64,000 bases of DNA from Oxynema aestuarii AP17 (lineage in GTDB: Bacteria > Cyanobacteriota > Cyanobacteriia > Cyanobacteriales > Laspinemataceae), in the NCBI RefSeq assembly GCF_012295525.1, contig NZ_CP051167.1, forward strand, positions 1,178,001 through 1,242,000, given 5' to 3'. This document shows positions 36,371-48,211 of the stretch, in pieces. The position numbers and the translations under genes are program-made. The first letter of the stretch is position 1. Each line of letters begins with the position of its first letter. The notes below the pieces were generated by a model. The model was given only the letters and a program-made list of their open reading frames with translations. It did not search any database and was not told the DNA's origin.

Positions 36371-36705
36371 AACAATACAATAAACTCCTTGCGCCCTAGA
36401 GAGCCGGACATTGCCCTCCATTAGCCCTCCTCAATAGTACCCAATCTCCGTTCGCGATCGGCACTGGGGGCGCGAACCCTCCTGATTGTTGACCGCTTGC
36501 GGCGGGCGATCGCCCGTTCGCGCCGACACCCTTGTTTTGAAGGGGAGGACTCCCTTCTATCCCGCCTCACAGATCGCGGGGCGATCGCTGCTGCTTCCTT
36601 CATCTCCACGGTTCCCTCAGCCGGATCCGGCGCGATCGCCGTACAATAAAGGTCAGAATAGGCCAGATCCTCCAGATCCGATCGCCCCCGTCCCTTCTTT
36701 TTGCC
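36371..36705. other. Divergent intergenic region
   Basis: This region separates the regulator operon from the first kinase gene and should hold both promoters. No small gene or clear site is visible. The minus-strand frame at 36421-36750 is taken as a shadow. Confidence 0.4.
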
Positions 36706-38436
36706 ATGAGTCAGTTTCCCGACTTCACCGCCCACGGCTACCAGATTCAACGGGAATTAGGTCATAATTTTGCCGGGGGGCGCGTCACCTACCTCGCCCG
36801 CGACCTCAAGGGCGATCGCTGCGTCACCCTCAAGCAATTTCAGTTTGCCCGCGCCACTGCTCAATGGTCCGCCTATCAAGCCCACGAACGCGAAATCGCT
36901 GTTTTACAACAACTCGACCATCCCGGAATTCCGCGCTACCTCGATTCCTTTGCGACCCCCTCCGGCTTCTGTCTGGTTCAAGATTATAAACCTGCCCGTT
37001 CTTTAGCCGTTCCGCGCAGTTTCGACCCGGAACAGATCGAGCAGTTGGTGACCCGGTTGCTCGATATTCTCGTGTATTTGCAACGCCGAGACCCTCCGGT
37101 GATTCACCGCGATATCAAGCCGGAAAATGTTTTAGTGGACGATCGCCTCCGGGTTTATTTGGTAGACTTCGGTTTCGCCCGTTTTGGCATGGGTGAAGTC
37201 GCCATGAGCAGCATGGTCAAAGGAACTCTCGGTTTTATGCCGCCGGAGCAAATGTTAAATCGAGAGTTGACCCTCGCTTCCGATCTCTACGGTGTCGGGG
37301 CGACGACGATCTGCTTGCTGACCCGGACGCCTTCGACGGCGATCGCCGATTTACTCGATGAAGATTATCGCATTCAATTCGCCGATCGCCTCCCCGACAT
37401 TAGCGAATCTTGGCGCCAATGGCTGGCGAAACTGGTCAAACCGAATCCGGGCGATCGCTTTGCCGATGCCCTCGGCGCACGAACAGCCCTCGAATCGATC
37501 TCGATCGTCCGTACTCCTCAAGTGCAGCTCCAACCCCAGGAGTTAGCTTTAAGTGCGAATACAATTGGCCAATCTCTACAAGCGACTATTTCAGTTAAAA
37601 ACATTGTATCAAAAACTCGGTTTGTCGGACGCTGGCAAGTGAGAAGCCATCGGAGCGATACCCCCCTGTTGCCGACCGCCTCCGGTGCCGCCCACCCCTG
37701 GATAAGGATAACTCCCGAGGAATTGTGCAGCAACCGGATCGACTGTCAAATCGAGGTCGATACAGCCTTGTTGCAGGCAGGGCGAACTTACGAGCGCCTG
37801 TTAGTTCTGCACGGCAATGGCATTCCCGCCGAGATCGAGGTCTCGCTCTCGGTTCGTACCGCTCCGATTCCCGCGATCGGGCGCCAGTTGCCTTATACTT
37901 CTTTATTCGGTTTGTGGGTTGCTTGTGTAACGTCGGCGATCGTGGCTTTACCGACCGTTGCCAGCCCGATCGCGATCGCCCTCGGCGGTTTCGTCACCTG
38001 GGCCGGACTATCGAAGCTGATGCAGTCAAAAGCCCTGTGGATGCGGTTTTTAGTCACCGCCGGGGCGACGGGTTGCCTCGCCGCGATCGCCGGATTTACC
38101 CTGGGAACCATCGCCGGAGCCACCGTAGCGGGAGCCTTTGCAACGGCGATCTCCCTCGCTTCGACCATGGTCACCGGGGGCGCGCTGTTGTGGACTGCCA
38201 CCGGAGTCAAGCGCGATTTCGGCGCCCGGTGGGCTGCCGGACTGTCCTTACTCAGCGCCCTCTCGGGAATGGCCGTAGGAATCGGTCTAAAATGGGCCGC
38301 ATGGCCGCCATTATTACTGCTCGGTATCGCCGTAACGACCCTCCCGGTGGTCGCCGTCGGCATCTCACTTCCGATCGCCCGCGCCTTCCGCCTCGCCCGT
38401 TATCGGCGATCGCAACAGCATTTGATCGGATTTTAG
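36706..38436 (+). CDS. Membrane-anchored Ser/Thr protein kinase, copy 1
   Basis: A 576-residue protein. The kinase domain (about 10-270) has Lys43 in VTLKQFQF, the catalytic loop VIHRDIKPENVL (Asp136, Asn141), DFG at 154-156 and KGTLGFMPPEQ after the activation segment, so it should be active. A beta-sandwich-like domain follows (about 275-390; HPWIRITPEELCSNRIDCQI). At least five hydrophobic segments then reach the C-terminus. The glycine loop is unusual: ELGHNFAGGRVTYLA. The following gene is a close paralogue in the same order 104 bases on. Targets are unknown. Confidence 0.92.
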   Translation: MSQFPDFTAHGYQIQRELGHNFAGGRVTYLARDLKGDRCVTLKQFQFARATAQWSAYQAHEREIAVLQQLDHPGIPRYLDSFATPSGFCLVQDYKPARSLAVPRSFDPEQIEQLVTRLLDILVYLQRRDPPVIHRDIKPENVLVDDRLRVYLVDFGFARFGMGEVAMSSMVKGTLGFMPPEQMLNRELTLASDLYGVGATTICLLTRTPSTAIADLLDEDYRIQFADRLPDISESWRQWLAKLVKPNPGDRFADALGARTALESISIVRTPQVQLQPQELALSANTIGQSLQATISVKNIVSKTRFVGRWQVRSHRSDTPLLPTASGAAHPWIRITPEELCSNRIDCQIEVDTALLQAGRTYERLLVLHGNGIPAEIEVSLSVRTAPIPAIGRQLPYTSLFGLWVACVTSAIVALPTVASPIAIALGGFVTWAGLSKLMQSKALWMRFLVTAGATGCLAAIAGFTLGTIAGATVAGAFATAISLASTMVTGGALLWTATGVKRDFGARWAAGLSLLSALSGMAVGIGLKWAAWPPLLLLGIAVTTLPVVAVGISLPIARAFRLARYRRSQQHLIGF

Positions 38437-38540
38437 ATTTTAGATGAAGGGAATTTAGAACAGCCTGACTCCCTAGTTCCTTCCCCCTTCTCCCCCGAAG
38501 ATCGCACTACAATGATGACAACGGGCATCTTTGCAACTCC

Positions 38541-40619
38541 ATGAAGAACTTCCCAGACTTTACCGATGCGGGCTATCGAGTTATCCGCGAACTCGGCAAC
38601 AATCGCCCTGGCGGTCGGGTGACGTATTTAGCCGTTGGCGATCGCAACGGGAACGAAAACCCTGCAAACTCTACCGATGCGAACGGCGAACCGGAAAACG
38701 CAGACGAAGGAGAAACCTTTGTCGTTATCAAACAGTTTCAATTTGCCCAAAGCCATAGTACCTGGGCGCATTACGACGCTTTCGAGCGCGAAGTGCAGGT
38801 CTTGCAAGACTTGAATCATCCGGGGATTCCCCGCTATCTCGATTCGTTTCAAACCGCAGATGGATTGCATTTAGTCCAGGAATACAAACCAGCCGAATCG
38901 ATCGCCGAACCGCGTCCCTGGATGCCCGTGCAAATTCAACAGGTCGCGGTCAGCTTATTGGATATTTTAGTTTATCTCCAGCAACGGCTTCCCCCTGTCA
39001 TCCATCGGGATATTAAGCCGGAAAATGTTTTAGTAGACGCCCATCTCAATGTTTATTTAGTCGATTTTGGCTTCGCTCATTTCGGACAGACTGAAGTGGC
39101 GGCAAGCAGTTTGGTTAAAGGAACCCTCGGCTTTATGCCGCCGGAACAGTTATTCAATCGGGAATTAACGAAGGCGTCGGATTTATATGGAGTTGGGGCG
39201 ACGTTGATCTGTTTGCTGTCCAATACGCCTTCGGCGCAAATTGGGGAGTTAATTGACGAAAACTATCGGATTCACTTTCGATCGCGCCTTCGTAAAATTG
39301 GCGAGGCGTGGATCCAGTGGCTGGAACGGATGGTCGAACCGAAGCCGAAAGATCGTTTTCCGGATGCGGCGGCGGCGTTGGCGGCGGTTCGGGCGATCGC
39401 CATTACCCCCGTACCGCAAGCAGTCACGTCCCATCAGTGGATTAATTTACGATCGCGCGACCTCAACGAAACCCTCCGCCAAACGGTGGTCATTACCAAT
39501 AGCGTCCCGGGAACCCGCTTGAACGGTCGCTGGGCGATCGCGAAACATCCGAGCGATCTCGTCTGGAAAGGTAAGGGTCACCCTTGGATTTCCGTCACTC
39601 CGGCGCGCTTTCGCGGGAATCGAGCCGAATGCACGATCGCGGTGAATACGGCCCGACTGTTGGCGGGGGAAACTTACGAACGGGAGTTACTTTTACGCAC
39701 GAACTCGTCCGCAGAACCGTATCGACTGCCGTTACAGGTGCAAACGGCGCCGGAACCGCCCTTGAAACTGAGCGTTCCGTACTCCTGGTTGGCGGGGTTA
39801 TTCGGTTTGGGCATTCTAGGATTCTGGATGCGTCCGACTAACTTTGTGGCGGTGGCGATCGCGGATCCGATCGATGGGATCCTCAGTTCTGGCTTCCTGG
39901 CGTTATTGTTTCTCTGGACTCTGGTAAAAGGGATCCAAAGGTTGGCCGATCGCCCGCAAGCGGCCAGTGCGGGAGCCTGGACGGGGAGTTTGGCGGGGAT
40001 GGGGGTCGGCATCGTCATCGGGGCGATCTCCGAGTTGCGCGGGCTGCGTGGACTCGTCGGATGGCTCGATGGAGCCTTCATGGGAGTGGCCCTCGGGGTG
40101 TTGTTAGGCGCTTATGCGGCGATCGCGGCGGATTGGGGAACGGAACGCCAGACCGATGCGCGGACTTCGGCGATCGTTCACAAGCTGGCAGGGGGTTTAG
40201 CGGGCGGTTTAGGGATGACCTGGCCGATTTTGCTGGCTTTTCGGGCATTTGACACGGGGATCGCGTTCTCCCTACGTTTGGGCATCGCCTTGCTCACCGG
40301 GGCGGTCGCGGGATGCGCGATCGCGGTAACGGAAGCATCCCAACCCTCGCCCTCGCCTACGGAGTCGGCACCCAAAAAAGGCTTGATGTTCGACAGTTTC
40401 AGCGAATCTGGGTTCTCGGCGATCGTGGCGATCGGCTTGACGGTCGGTTTCGGGGCCGGGGTCGGTTTGGCGTTGCAAGAGGGGCTGACCCATCCGGGGA
40501 TTCTCTTCTGGCTGGTGTTGATGGGGGCGGGATTGGCGAAGGTCTTGTATCCGTTGTGGCGGCGATCGCGCTTCGTACGCCGTTATCGCCAGTCCAAGCC
40601 TTTTTTAATTGAGCCCTAA
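38541..40619 (+). CDS. Membrane-anchored Ser/Thr protein kinase, copy 2
   Basis: A 692-residue paralogue of the previous gene with the same architecture. It has a kinase domain (Lys64 in VVIKQF, HRD at 155-157, Asn162, DFG at 175-177), a beta-sandwich-like domain (HPWISVTPARFRGNRAECTI) and about eight hydrophobic segments. A 25-residue acidic insert follows the glycine loop (about 34-59, NENPANSTDANGEPENADEG) and is absent from copy 1. The longer C-terminus has extra membrane helices. Its 3' end overlaps the convergent rsgA gene by 15 bases. Tandem duplication is evident. Confidence 0.93.
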   Translation: MKNFPDFTDAGYRVIRELGNNRPGGRVTYLAVGDRNGNENPANSTDANGEPENADEGETFVVIKQFQFAQSHSTWAHYDAFEREVQVLQDLNHPGIPRYLDSFQTADGLHLVQEYKPAESIAEPRPWMPVQIQQVAVSLLDILVYLQQRLPPVIHRDIKPENVLVDAHLNVYLVDFGFAHFGQTEVAASSLVKGTLGFMPPEQLFNRELTKASDLYGVGATLICLLSNTPSAQIGELIDENYRIHFRSRLRKIGEAWIQWLERMVEPKPKDRFPDAAAALAAVRAIAITPVPQAVTSHQWINLRSRDLNETLRQTVVITNSVPGTRLNGRWAIAKHPSDLVWKGKGHPWISVTPARFRGNRAECTIAVNTARLLAGETYERELLLRTNSSAEPYRLPLQVQTAPEPPLKLSVPYSWLAGLFGLGILGFWMRPTNFVAVAIADPIDGILSSGFLALLFLWTLVKGIQRLADRPQAASAGAWTGSLAGMGVGIVIGAISELRGLRGLVGWLDGAFMGVALGVLLGAYAAIAADWGTERQTDARTSAIVHKLAGGLAGGLGMTWPILLAFRAFDTGIAFSLRLGIALLTGAVAGCAIAVTEASQPSPSPTESAPKKGLMFDSFSESGFSAIVAIGLTVGFGAGVGLALQEGLTHPGILFWLVLMGAGLAKVLYPLWRRSRFVRRYRQSKPFLIEP

Positions 40620-41890
40620 CGCTTCGAGATCCTCTTCGCTGGGATCGTCGCCCAACTCGTTGTAGAGGTCTTGTAAGGTTTGATGCTGTACCCGGCGCGA
40701 AGTACGACGGTATTTTTTCGATTCGAGTTTGGGTTCGTATTCCTGGCGACCGGAGCGCTTCGTTTTTAATTTAAGGGTCGATTCGGGGTCGCTTTGTTGT
40801 TTTTTAGCATCGCGGTAGGCGATCGCTTCTTCGAGCAGTTGGAGATAGTCCTCGTAGCGTTCCCAGTCCCCTCGGACGACGCAGTTCGGTTCGTCCCGAT
40901 GCAGGCAGTCGCTAAACTGGCACTGACCTCGGGCGAGGCGATCGCGCGCTTCGGGAAAGTAGCGAACCAGCTCGGCGGGGTCGCAGTCGAGTTGCGGTCG
41001 GTTGAAACCGGGGGTATCGGCGAGCAGTCCGCCGTCGGGTAACTCGAATAGTTCCACGTGTCGGGTGGTATGGCGTCCTCGGGCGAGTTTTCCGGAAACG
41101 TCGCCCACGCGCAAATTCACCGACGGGATCAAGGCGTCGATCAAGCTCGATTTGCCGACGCCGGACGGTCCGGCGATCGCGGTCATTTCACCTTGCAGTT
41201 GGCGGCGGATGGCGTCGAGTCCTTCCCGGCGGGGGATACTGGCACAGAGGACGGTATAGCCCCATGCTTGCAGGCGATCGCGCCAGTGTTCGAGGGTTTC
41301 GGGAGAGACTAAATCGATCTTGTTCAGGCACAAGGTGGTTTTTAGCCCGGTAGATTCGGCTTCGATCGCAAAGCGGGTCAGTTGATGCGGGTCGAGGCTG
41401 GGTTCTTCGACCGCAAACACGAGCAAGATCTGGCTGGCGTTGGCAATCGGCGGGCGATCGAGTTGGCTGCTGCGCTCGAATACGGCGGAAATCGCCCCGC
41501 GCCCCCCGGCCCAGTCCGGTTCTTCGACGACGACGCGATCGCCGACCATGACTTGCCCGCCGATCTTTTTGAGGCGCGCCCGTCGGGTACACAGTAGGGA
41601 AGTGGTGCGCTCGGTTTCCCCCTGGGTGTCCGGTGTGGCGTTCGCTCCCTCGTCGAGCTGCACTTTGTAATAATTCGCCTGGACGGCGACAACGGTCCCG
41701 GTCACTTCGATCTCGTCTGTTGGGGGTTCTCGATCTTCCCTAGCCCTATGGGGTTTGGCGGCGGTCCCCCGAGCTTCGGAGACCGGTGACGGATTGGATC
41801 TTGACAGGGTAACACCTTGTGTGGTAAGGGACGGGCGATCGGACTGGACGGGCGATCGGCCCTCTTTCACCGGATCCGGTCGGTTCTCAC

Positions 41891-41894
<4 letters not shown>
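40605..41894 (-). CDS. rsgA: Ribosome small-subunit GTPase RsgA
   Basis: A 429-residue circularly permuted GTPase that helps mature the 30S subunit. The OB-fold (about 62-135) is followed by the GTPase motifs in permuted order: LNKIDL (G4), AGPSGVGKSSLIDAL (G1), RHTTRHVELF (switch) and DTPGF (G3). The zinc-site segment CLHRDEPNCVV comes after. It has an extra N-terminal 60 residues of low complexity and a basic C-terminal tail of about 70 residues, both longer than in E. coli. The start overlaps the tusA stop as ATGA. It is the last gene of the chaperone operon. Confidence 0.95.
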
Positions 41895-43296
<1,402 letters not shown>

Positions 43297-43444
43297 CTAG
43301 TAGGAATAAAATACAATCAAGTCGGCGATAAAGGGACTCGTCATCGGACGAGTCGTTGACGATCGCGAACCGGGATAAGTGAGAACGGCACTGCCGCGAT
43401 CGCCGCTACAGGCGTCCTCCCGTCGGGCTACTCGCGCCGAGTAC

Positions 43445-45307
43445 TCACTCGGAACTGCTAAACTCTTCTTCCGGTTCTTCTTCCTCTTCTTCCAAGTTAG
43501 ACTGCTGGTAAACCGCAATGCCAACGGAGAATAAGGTTTCCTGGAAGGCAGTCATGCGTTCTTTGAGTTCGTCGAGGGCAACCCCTTCGTTGGCGATCGC
43601 CGCTCTGAGCGTTTGAGCTTTTTCACTCAGCTCCGCCTTGAGGTCGTCGCCGAGCAGCTCGACGTTATCTTTTAAGGTCGCTTCATAATTATAGAATAGG
43701 GTATCGGCTTGGTTTTTGAGTTCGGCAATTTGTTTGAGATCGCGGTCTTGGTCGCCGTAAAGTTCGGCTTCCTCGCGCATCCGCTCAATTTCGGCTTCGC
43801 TCAGACCGCCCGTACTGGTAATTTTAATGCTCTGTTCCCGTCCGGTGCCTTTATCTTCGGCAGCGACGTGCAGAATCCCGTTGGCGTCGATCTCGAAGGA
43901 GACTTCAATTTGCGGGACCCCGCGCGGTGCCGGGGGAATTTTATCGAGGATGAATTGACCCAAACTTTTATTATCTTTCGCCATCGCCCGTTCCCCTTGC
44001 AGGACGTGAATTTCCACCGAACTCTGTCCGTCGGTCGCCGTGGAAAAGGTTTGAGCGCGGCTGGTGGGAATGGTGGTATTGCGTTCGATAATTTTGGTGA
44101 ACACCCCCCCGAGGGTTTCGATCCCCAAGGATAACGGGGTAACGTCGAGCAGTAAGACATCGCGAACTTCGCCGCCGAGTACGCCGCCTTGAATCGCGGC
44201 GCCGATGGCAACCGCTTCGTCGGGATTGACCGATTGTTCCGGGGTTTTGCCGTCGAAGTAATCGACGATCGCCCGTTGCACGGCGGGAGTCCGGGTGGAA
44301 CCGCCGATCAGGATAATGCGATCGATCTCCTCGGTACTGAGGTTACTATCTTTGAGCGCTTGGCTGACGGGTTCCATCGTCTTGCGGATCAAGTCGCTGA
44401 CGAGGTCTTCAAATTCGGGCCGGGTCAGGTCCATTTCTAAATGTTTCGGCCCGGTTTCGTCGGCGCTGATAAACGGCAAGTTGATCGAGGTGACTTCGCG
44501 GCTGGACAGTTCGATTTTCGCTTTTTCGGCGGCTTCGCGAATGCGCTGCAAGGCCATTTTATCCACGGAGAGGTCTACCCCTTCCCGGACGCGAAACTGC
44601 TCGACCATCCAGTTGACCAGATGGGTATCGAAATCGTCCCCGCCGAGTTGGTTGTTCCCGGCGGTGGATTTGACTTCGAAGATGCCGTCGCCGAGTTGGA
44701 GGACGGAAACGTCGAAGGTGCCGCCTCCCAAGTCAAACACGAGGATTTTTTCGTCGCGGTCTTGCTTGTCGAGTCCGTAGGAGAGGGCGGCGGCGGTCGG
44801 TTCGTTGATGATGCGGAGGACTTCGAGACCCGCGATCGTTCCGGCGTCTTTGGTGGCTTGACGTTGGGCGTCGGTGAAGTAGGCGGGAACCGTAATCACC
44901 GCTTGAGTGACTTGTTCGCCGAGATAGGTTTCCGCGTCCTGCTTGAGTTTTTGCAGGATCATCGCCGAAATTTCTTGAGGGGTGTAGGTGGTGCCGCGTA
45001 CCCGAACGTCCACGGTGTCGTCTTTGCCTTTGACGCAGGTGTAGGGGGTGCGACTGCGTTCTTCTTTGGTATCGTCCCAACGACGACCGATAAAGCGCTT
45101 GATGCTGTAAACGGTGTTTTCCGCGTTGGTCACCGCCTGGCGCTTGGCAAGCTGTCCGACGAGGCGATCGCCGCCCTTGCCAAATCCAACAATACTCGGC
45201 GTGGTTCTCCCACCTTCTGAGTTGGTAATGACGACGGGTTGACCGCCTTCCAAGACAGCGACACAACTATTGGTGGTGCCTAGGTCAATACCGATGACTT
45301 TTCCCAT
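43445..45307 (-). CDS. dnaK: Chaperone protein DnaK
   Basis: An Hsp70 of 620 residues from the ATG at 45307, which gives the standard [20 protein letters not shown]. The frame is open 40 codons further left, but that part is unrelated. Nucleotide-binding motifs include [20 protein letters not shown] and [13 protein letters not shown]. The substrate domain starts near [14 protein letters not shown]. The tail is strongly acidic ([12 protein letters not shown]) and does not end in the EEVD-like or EVKDKK patterns of other groups. Cyanobacteria carry several dnaK genes; linkage to grpE and dnaJ matches the canonical copy. No CIRCE element was seen. Confidence 0.97.
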   Translation of the reverse strand: MGKVIGIDLGTTNSCVAVLEGGQPVVITNSEGGRTTPSIVGFGKGGDRLVGQLAKRQAVTNAENTVYSIKRFIGRRWDDTKEERSRTPYTCVKGKDDTVDVRVRGTTYTPQEISAMILQKLKQDAETYLGEQVTQAVITVPAYFTDAQRQATKDAGTIAGLEVLRIINEPTAAALSYGLDKQDRDEKILVFDLGGGTFDVSVLQLGDGIFEVKSTAGNNQLGGDDFDTHLVNWMVEQFRVREGVDLSVDKMALQRIREAAEKAKIELSSREVTSINLPFISADETGPKHLEMDLTRPEFEDLVSDLIRKTMEPVSQALKDSNLSTEEIDRIILIGGSTRTPAVQRAIVDYFDGKTPEQSVNPDEAVAIGAAIQGGVLGGEVRDVLLLDVTPLSLGIETLGGVFTKIIERNTTIPTSRAQTFSTATDGQSSVEIHVLQGERAMAKDNKSLGQFILDKIPPAPRGVPQIEVSFEIDANGILHVAAEDKGTGREQSIKITSTGGLSEAEIERMREEAELYGDQDRDLKQIAELKNQADTLFYNYEATLKDNVELLGDDLKAELSEKAQTLRAAIANEGVALDELKERMTAFQETLFSVGIAVYQQSNLEEEEEEPEEEFSSSE

Positions 45308-45452
45308 AGTTAGCGGCGGTGAAGGTATCCGTAGGTATTCAGAAGCAGGGGGTCGATTGGCGAAGCCGCCGGGGGGTCTGGAGGCGAGGGACGGGCGATC
45401 GCGCCTCCCTCGTTCCAGCTCCTGCAAATTCTAGGCTCGGCAATCTCGAAGC

Positions 45453-46226
45453 TTATTGTTCTTCGGTAGACTCCGGCGAATTTTCCTCTGAGGGTACCAC
45501 GGGTTCCGGGGCGGCAGCAACTTTAACCATCGCGTGGCGCAACACGCGATCGCCGAGCATGTAACCCCGTCTGAACTCTTCCATCACCGTGCCTTCCTCA
45601 TGGTCGGCAGTGGCTTCGCGCATGACGGCTTCGTGGAGATTGGGATCGAACGGTTCGCCTTTGGGATACATCGCCGACACCCCGATGCGTTTGAGGCAAT
45701 CGACCATTTGCTTGTAAACGCTCAGATAGCTTTTATGGATATTCATTTCCCCATCGTTCTGGGGTTTGATTTGTTCTTTCGCCCGCTCGAAGTTATCGAC
45801 GACCGGAAGTAACTCGCGAATGGTCGCGCATTTGGCTTGGAGGTCGAGTTCTTCTTTTTCTTTTTGAGTCCGCTTGCGGAAATTGTCAAAGTCTGCCGCC
45901 AAGCGGGCATATTGACTTTTGAGGTCTTCGATTTGCGCGGTAAACGCTTGGTTCGCTAGAATCAGCGCTTCCATGGAGGCCATCTCTTCTACGGTTGCCG
46001 CACTCGGCGGCTCCGCAGAGGGAGGAACCTCCTCGCTCGAAGGGGCTTCGGCTTCGGCGGTTCCGGCTTCGTTGGCAGGTTGTTGCTCTGCCTCGCCACC
46101 GGAGGCGATCGCCTCTTCTTGGGGTTCAGCCGAATCTGCTGCTGCGGCGGAACCGTCAGTGGCCTCATCCGGTTGACTTTGAGTGTTGTCTAGCTGCTTT
46201 TCTTCGTCTGTCATCTTCCCAGTCAT
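45453..46226 (-). CDS. grpE: Nucleotide exchange factor GrpE
   Basis: From the ATG at 46226 the product has 257 residues; an ATG four codons later (46214) is equally possible. The frame opens at 46349 with unrelated sequence. An acidic, disordered N-terminus rich in Ala and Glu (about 1-90) precedes the long coiled coil ([35 protein letters not shown]) and the beta domain ([38 protein letters not shown]). It resets DnaK by releasing ADP. It is the first gene of the operon, with 145 bases to dnaK. Confidence 0.95.
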   Translation of the reverse strand: MTGKMTDEEKQLDNTQSQPDEATDGSAAAADSAEPQEEAIASGGEAEQQPANEAGTAEAEAPSSEEVPPSAEPPSAATVEEMASMEALILANQAFTAQIEDLKSQYARLAADFDNFRKRTQKEKEELDLQAKCATIRELLPVVDNFERAKEQIKPQNDGEMNIHKSYLSVYKQMVDCLKRIGVSAMYPKGEPFDPNLHEAVMREATADHEEGTVMEEFRRGYMLGDRVLRHAMVKVAAAPEPVVPSEENSPESTEEQ

Positions 46227-46509
46227 CGCCGTCTTAACGGTTGCATTCCTTGGCTTGCGCGTTGACCGAAGCGAATCGATCTCGACGATCTCCGTTAGCG
46301 GGAGATAACCGCAGTTATCCTCTGGCAACGGATGTTCGCTGCAGTCCACTTTATCATTTTCACATCTCGATTGCTTGCTCGCCGGGGTGCAATTACACTC
46401 GTTCCCGGTTCGGATTCCTCGCTGCAGCAGGATTTGGCGCGATCGGCTAGGCTAAGTGTTCTCTATTTTGCAAAAATATGAAAGATTCCAAGCCTTACAT
46501 TCCCAACTC

Positions 46510-47253
46510 ATGGTTCAACTCCCCAAGGATTTAGACGAAGCGGTCGCTCAAGCCCGCCAAGCGACCCACGCCGCTCTCGAAGAGGGTTTACGGCGCGTAC
46601 AGGTGGAATTGGTGATTCCGGAACTGAAAGCGCAACCGATCGCCGAACAGTTTATCCCCTCTTTAGAGCCGTATTACGAACATTTAAAGGTGTATTTTCC
46701 CGACGCGGGGGCGGCGGCGCTGGCCCGTCGCGATTGGGGTGAAACGCCTTTTGTGGTTCGGGCGATCGGCGAAACTAAGGGCAAAATACAACCGGAAGAT
46801 CGGGCGTTTTTATTTGTCGAACCGTCTTCGGTGGAAGTCAACGACGTTGAAAAGATGTGTCTGGAAGCGGGCGATCGCCCGGTGATTTTTCTGCTGCCAC
46901 GGCTGGAAAATATCGCCACCATCGGCATCGGGATGGCGGGACGGGAACTGCGCGAACGTTTCCTCAATACGATCGAATCTTGTTACTACATCCGTCCGGG
47001 TCAAGGTTATGCCTTGTTCCGATGCTATCCCGGCCCGTGGCAAGTCTGGCTGGAAACGGAGGAGGATTACGAACTGCTCGCCGAAAGTCCTCAGAAACCC
47101 GTCGGCGACGAACTCGACCGCATTTTAGAACGGGCTGGCACTCCCGAGAACGAGGGTAGCGAGGGGACTCCCCCAAGTTCGCGCGCGGCTGCGCCGAAAC
47201 AAGCCGGGTTGATGACGAATTTCAAACGCTTGTGGAAAGCCCTCACTCAGTGA
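46510..47253 (+). CDS. DUF1995 family protein
   Basis: From the ATG at 46510 the product has 247 residues; a GTG at 46456 would add 18. The preferred start gives MVQLPKDLDEAVAQARQATH, typical of DUF1995. The family is found in cyanobacteria and plastids, and a plant member (LPA3) takes part in photosystem II assembly. The domain runs to about residue 200 (AFLFVEPSSVEVNDVEKM, RPVIFLLPRLE), followed by a variable linker and a short basic C-terminus. It is divergent from grpE; the 283-base gap holds both promoters. Confidence 0.82.
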   Translation: MVQLPKDLDEAVAQARQATHAALEEGLRRVQVELVIPELKAQPIAEQFIPSLEPYYEHLKVYFPDAGAAALARRDWGETPFVVRAIGETKGKIQPEDRAFLFVEPSSVEVNDVEKMCLEAGDRPVIFLLPRLENIATIGIGMAGRELRERFLNTIESCYYIRPGQGYALFRCYPGPWQVWLETEEDYELLAESPQKPVGDELDRILERAGTPENEGSEGTPPSSRAAAPKQAGLMTNFKRLWKALTQ

Positions 47254-47446
47254 AACCTCGGACCTCCCGAAACAGTCTGAGAATTAGGCTTTCACCCGTT
47301 TAAAAGTTATCGATTGTTTTGAACTTGACCCCTTTATCCGACTCGGGGCGATCGCCTGTTACCGGGCGATCGCCCCCCGACTGCCACCCGAAACTTCCTA
47401 GAATAGAGTTTGAGGGACTGTCATCATTCAGCAGGGAGCCAAGACC

Positions 47447-48187
47447 ATGAGCGAACATACCCCCCGACGCATCATTATTGGTGACGTTCACGGCCATTAC
47501 GACGGACTGATGCTACTTTTCGAGGCGATCGCCCCCAACCGCGACGATCGCATCTACTTTCTTGGCGACCTGATCGACCGAGGCAGTCAAAGCGCTCAAG
47601 TCATTAAATTCGTCCGCGACAACGGCTATTGTTCTCTGTTGGGCAATCACGAACAACTGCTACTCGAAGCCTTTTGGGATGGCGAAGTCAACCGCAGCGC
47701 CCTCAATGCTTGGCTTTACAGTGGCGGACAGGCGACGGTCTCCAGCTACAAAGATGCCGCCACCCTCCTCGATGACGTGGACTGGATGCGAACCTTACCC
47801 CTTTACCAAGATTTGGGCGATCTGTGGTTGGTCCACGCCGGAGTCCATCCCCTCTTACCCATTGACGAACAAGGGGCCGAGGATTTCTGTTGGATTCGCG
47901 GTCCGTTTCACTGCATCGAATCCCCTTATTTTCCCGATAAAACAATCGTCGTCGGCCATACGATCACGTTTACCTTTCCCGGCGTCACCCCCGGCCAAAT
48001 TGCTCGCGGTCACGGCTGGATGGATATCGACACCGGAGCCTACAATCCAAAAAGCGGCTGGCTGACAGCTTACGATGCTACCTACCAAACCGCTTATCAA
48101 GTTCATGTTTTTGAAAAACGAGTCCGCCGTTTGCCCCTCGAAGAAATTGTCAAAGATGTGGAACTGACCAAACTATTAGCACAGTGA
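47447..48187 (+). CDS. PPP-family metallophosphatase
   Basis: A 246-residue calcineurin-like phosphatase. The metal-binding motifs are IIIGDVHGHYDGL, YFLGDLIDRGSQ and SLLGNHEQLLL, with later histidines in LVHAGVHPLL and VVGHTITF. This is the bacterial PPP set related to protein serine/threonine phosphatases and ApaH. CAGGGAGCC lies nine bases before the ATG. It could oppose the kinases about 7 kb away, but there is no direct evidence. It stands 193 bases after the DUF1995 gene. Confidence 0.88.
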   Translation: MSEHTPRRIIIGDVHGHYDGLMLLFEAIAPNRDDRIYFLGDLIDRGSQSAQVIKFVRDNGYCSLLGNHEQLLLEAFWDGEVNRSALNAWLYSGGQATVSSYKDAATLLDDVDWMRTLPLYQDLGDLWLVHAGVHPLLPIDEQGAEDFCWIRGPFHCIESPYFPDKTIVVGHTITFTFPGVTPGQIARGHGWMDIDTGAYNPKSGWLTAYDATYQTAYQVHVFEKRVRRLPLEEIVKDVELTKLLAQ

Positions 48188-48211
48188 TCGCCCACCACTC
48201 GCGGGCATTGC

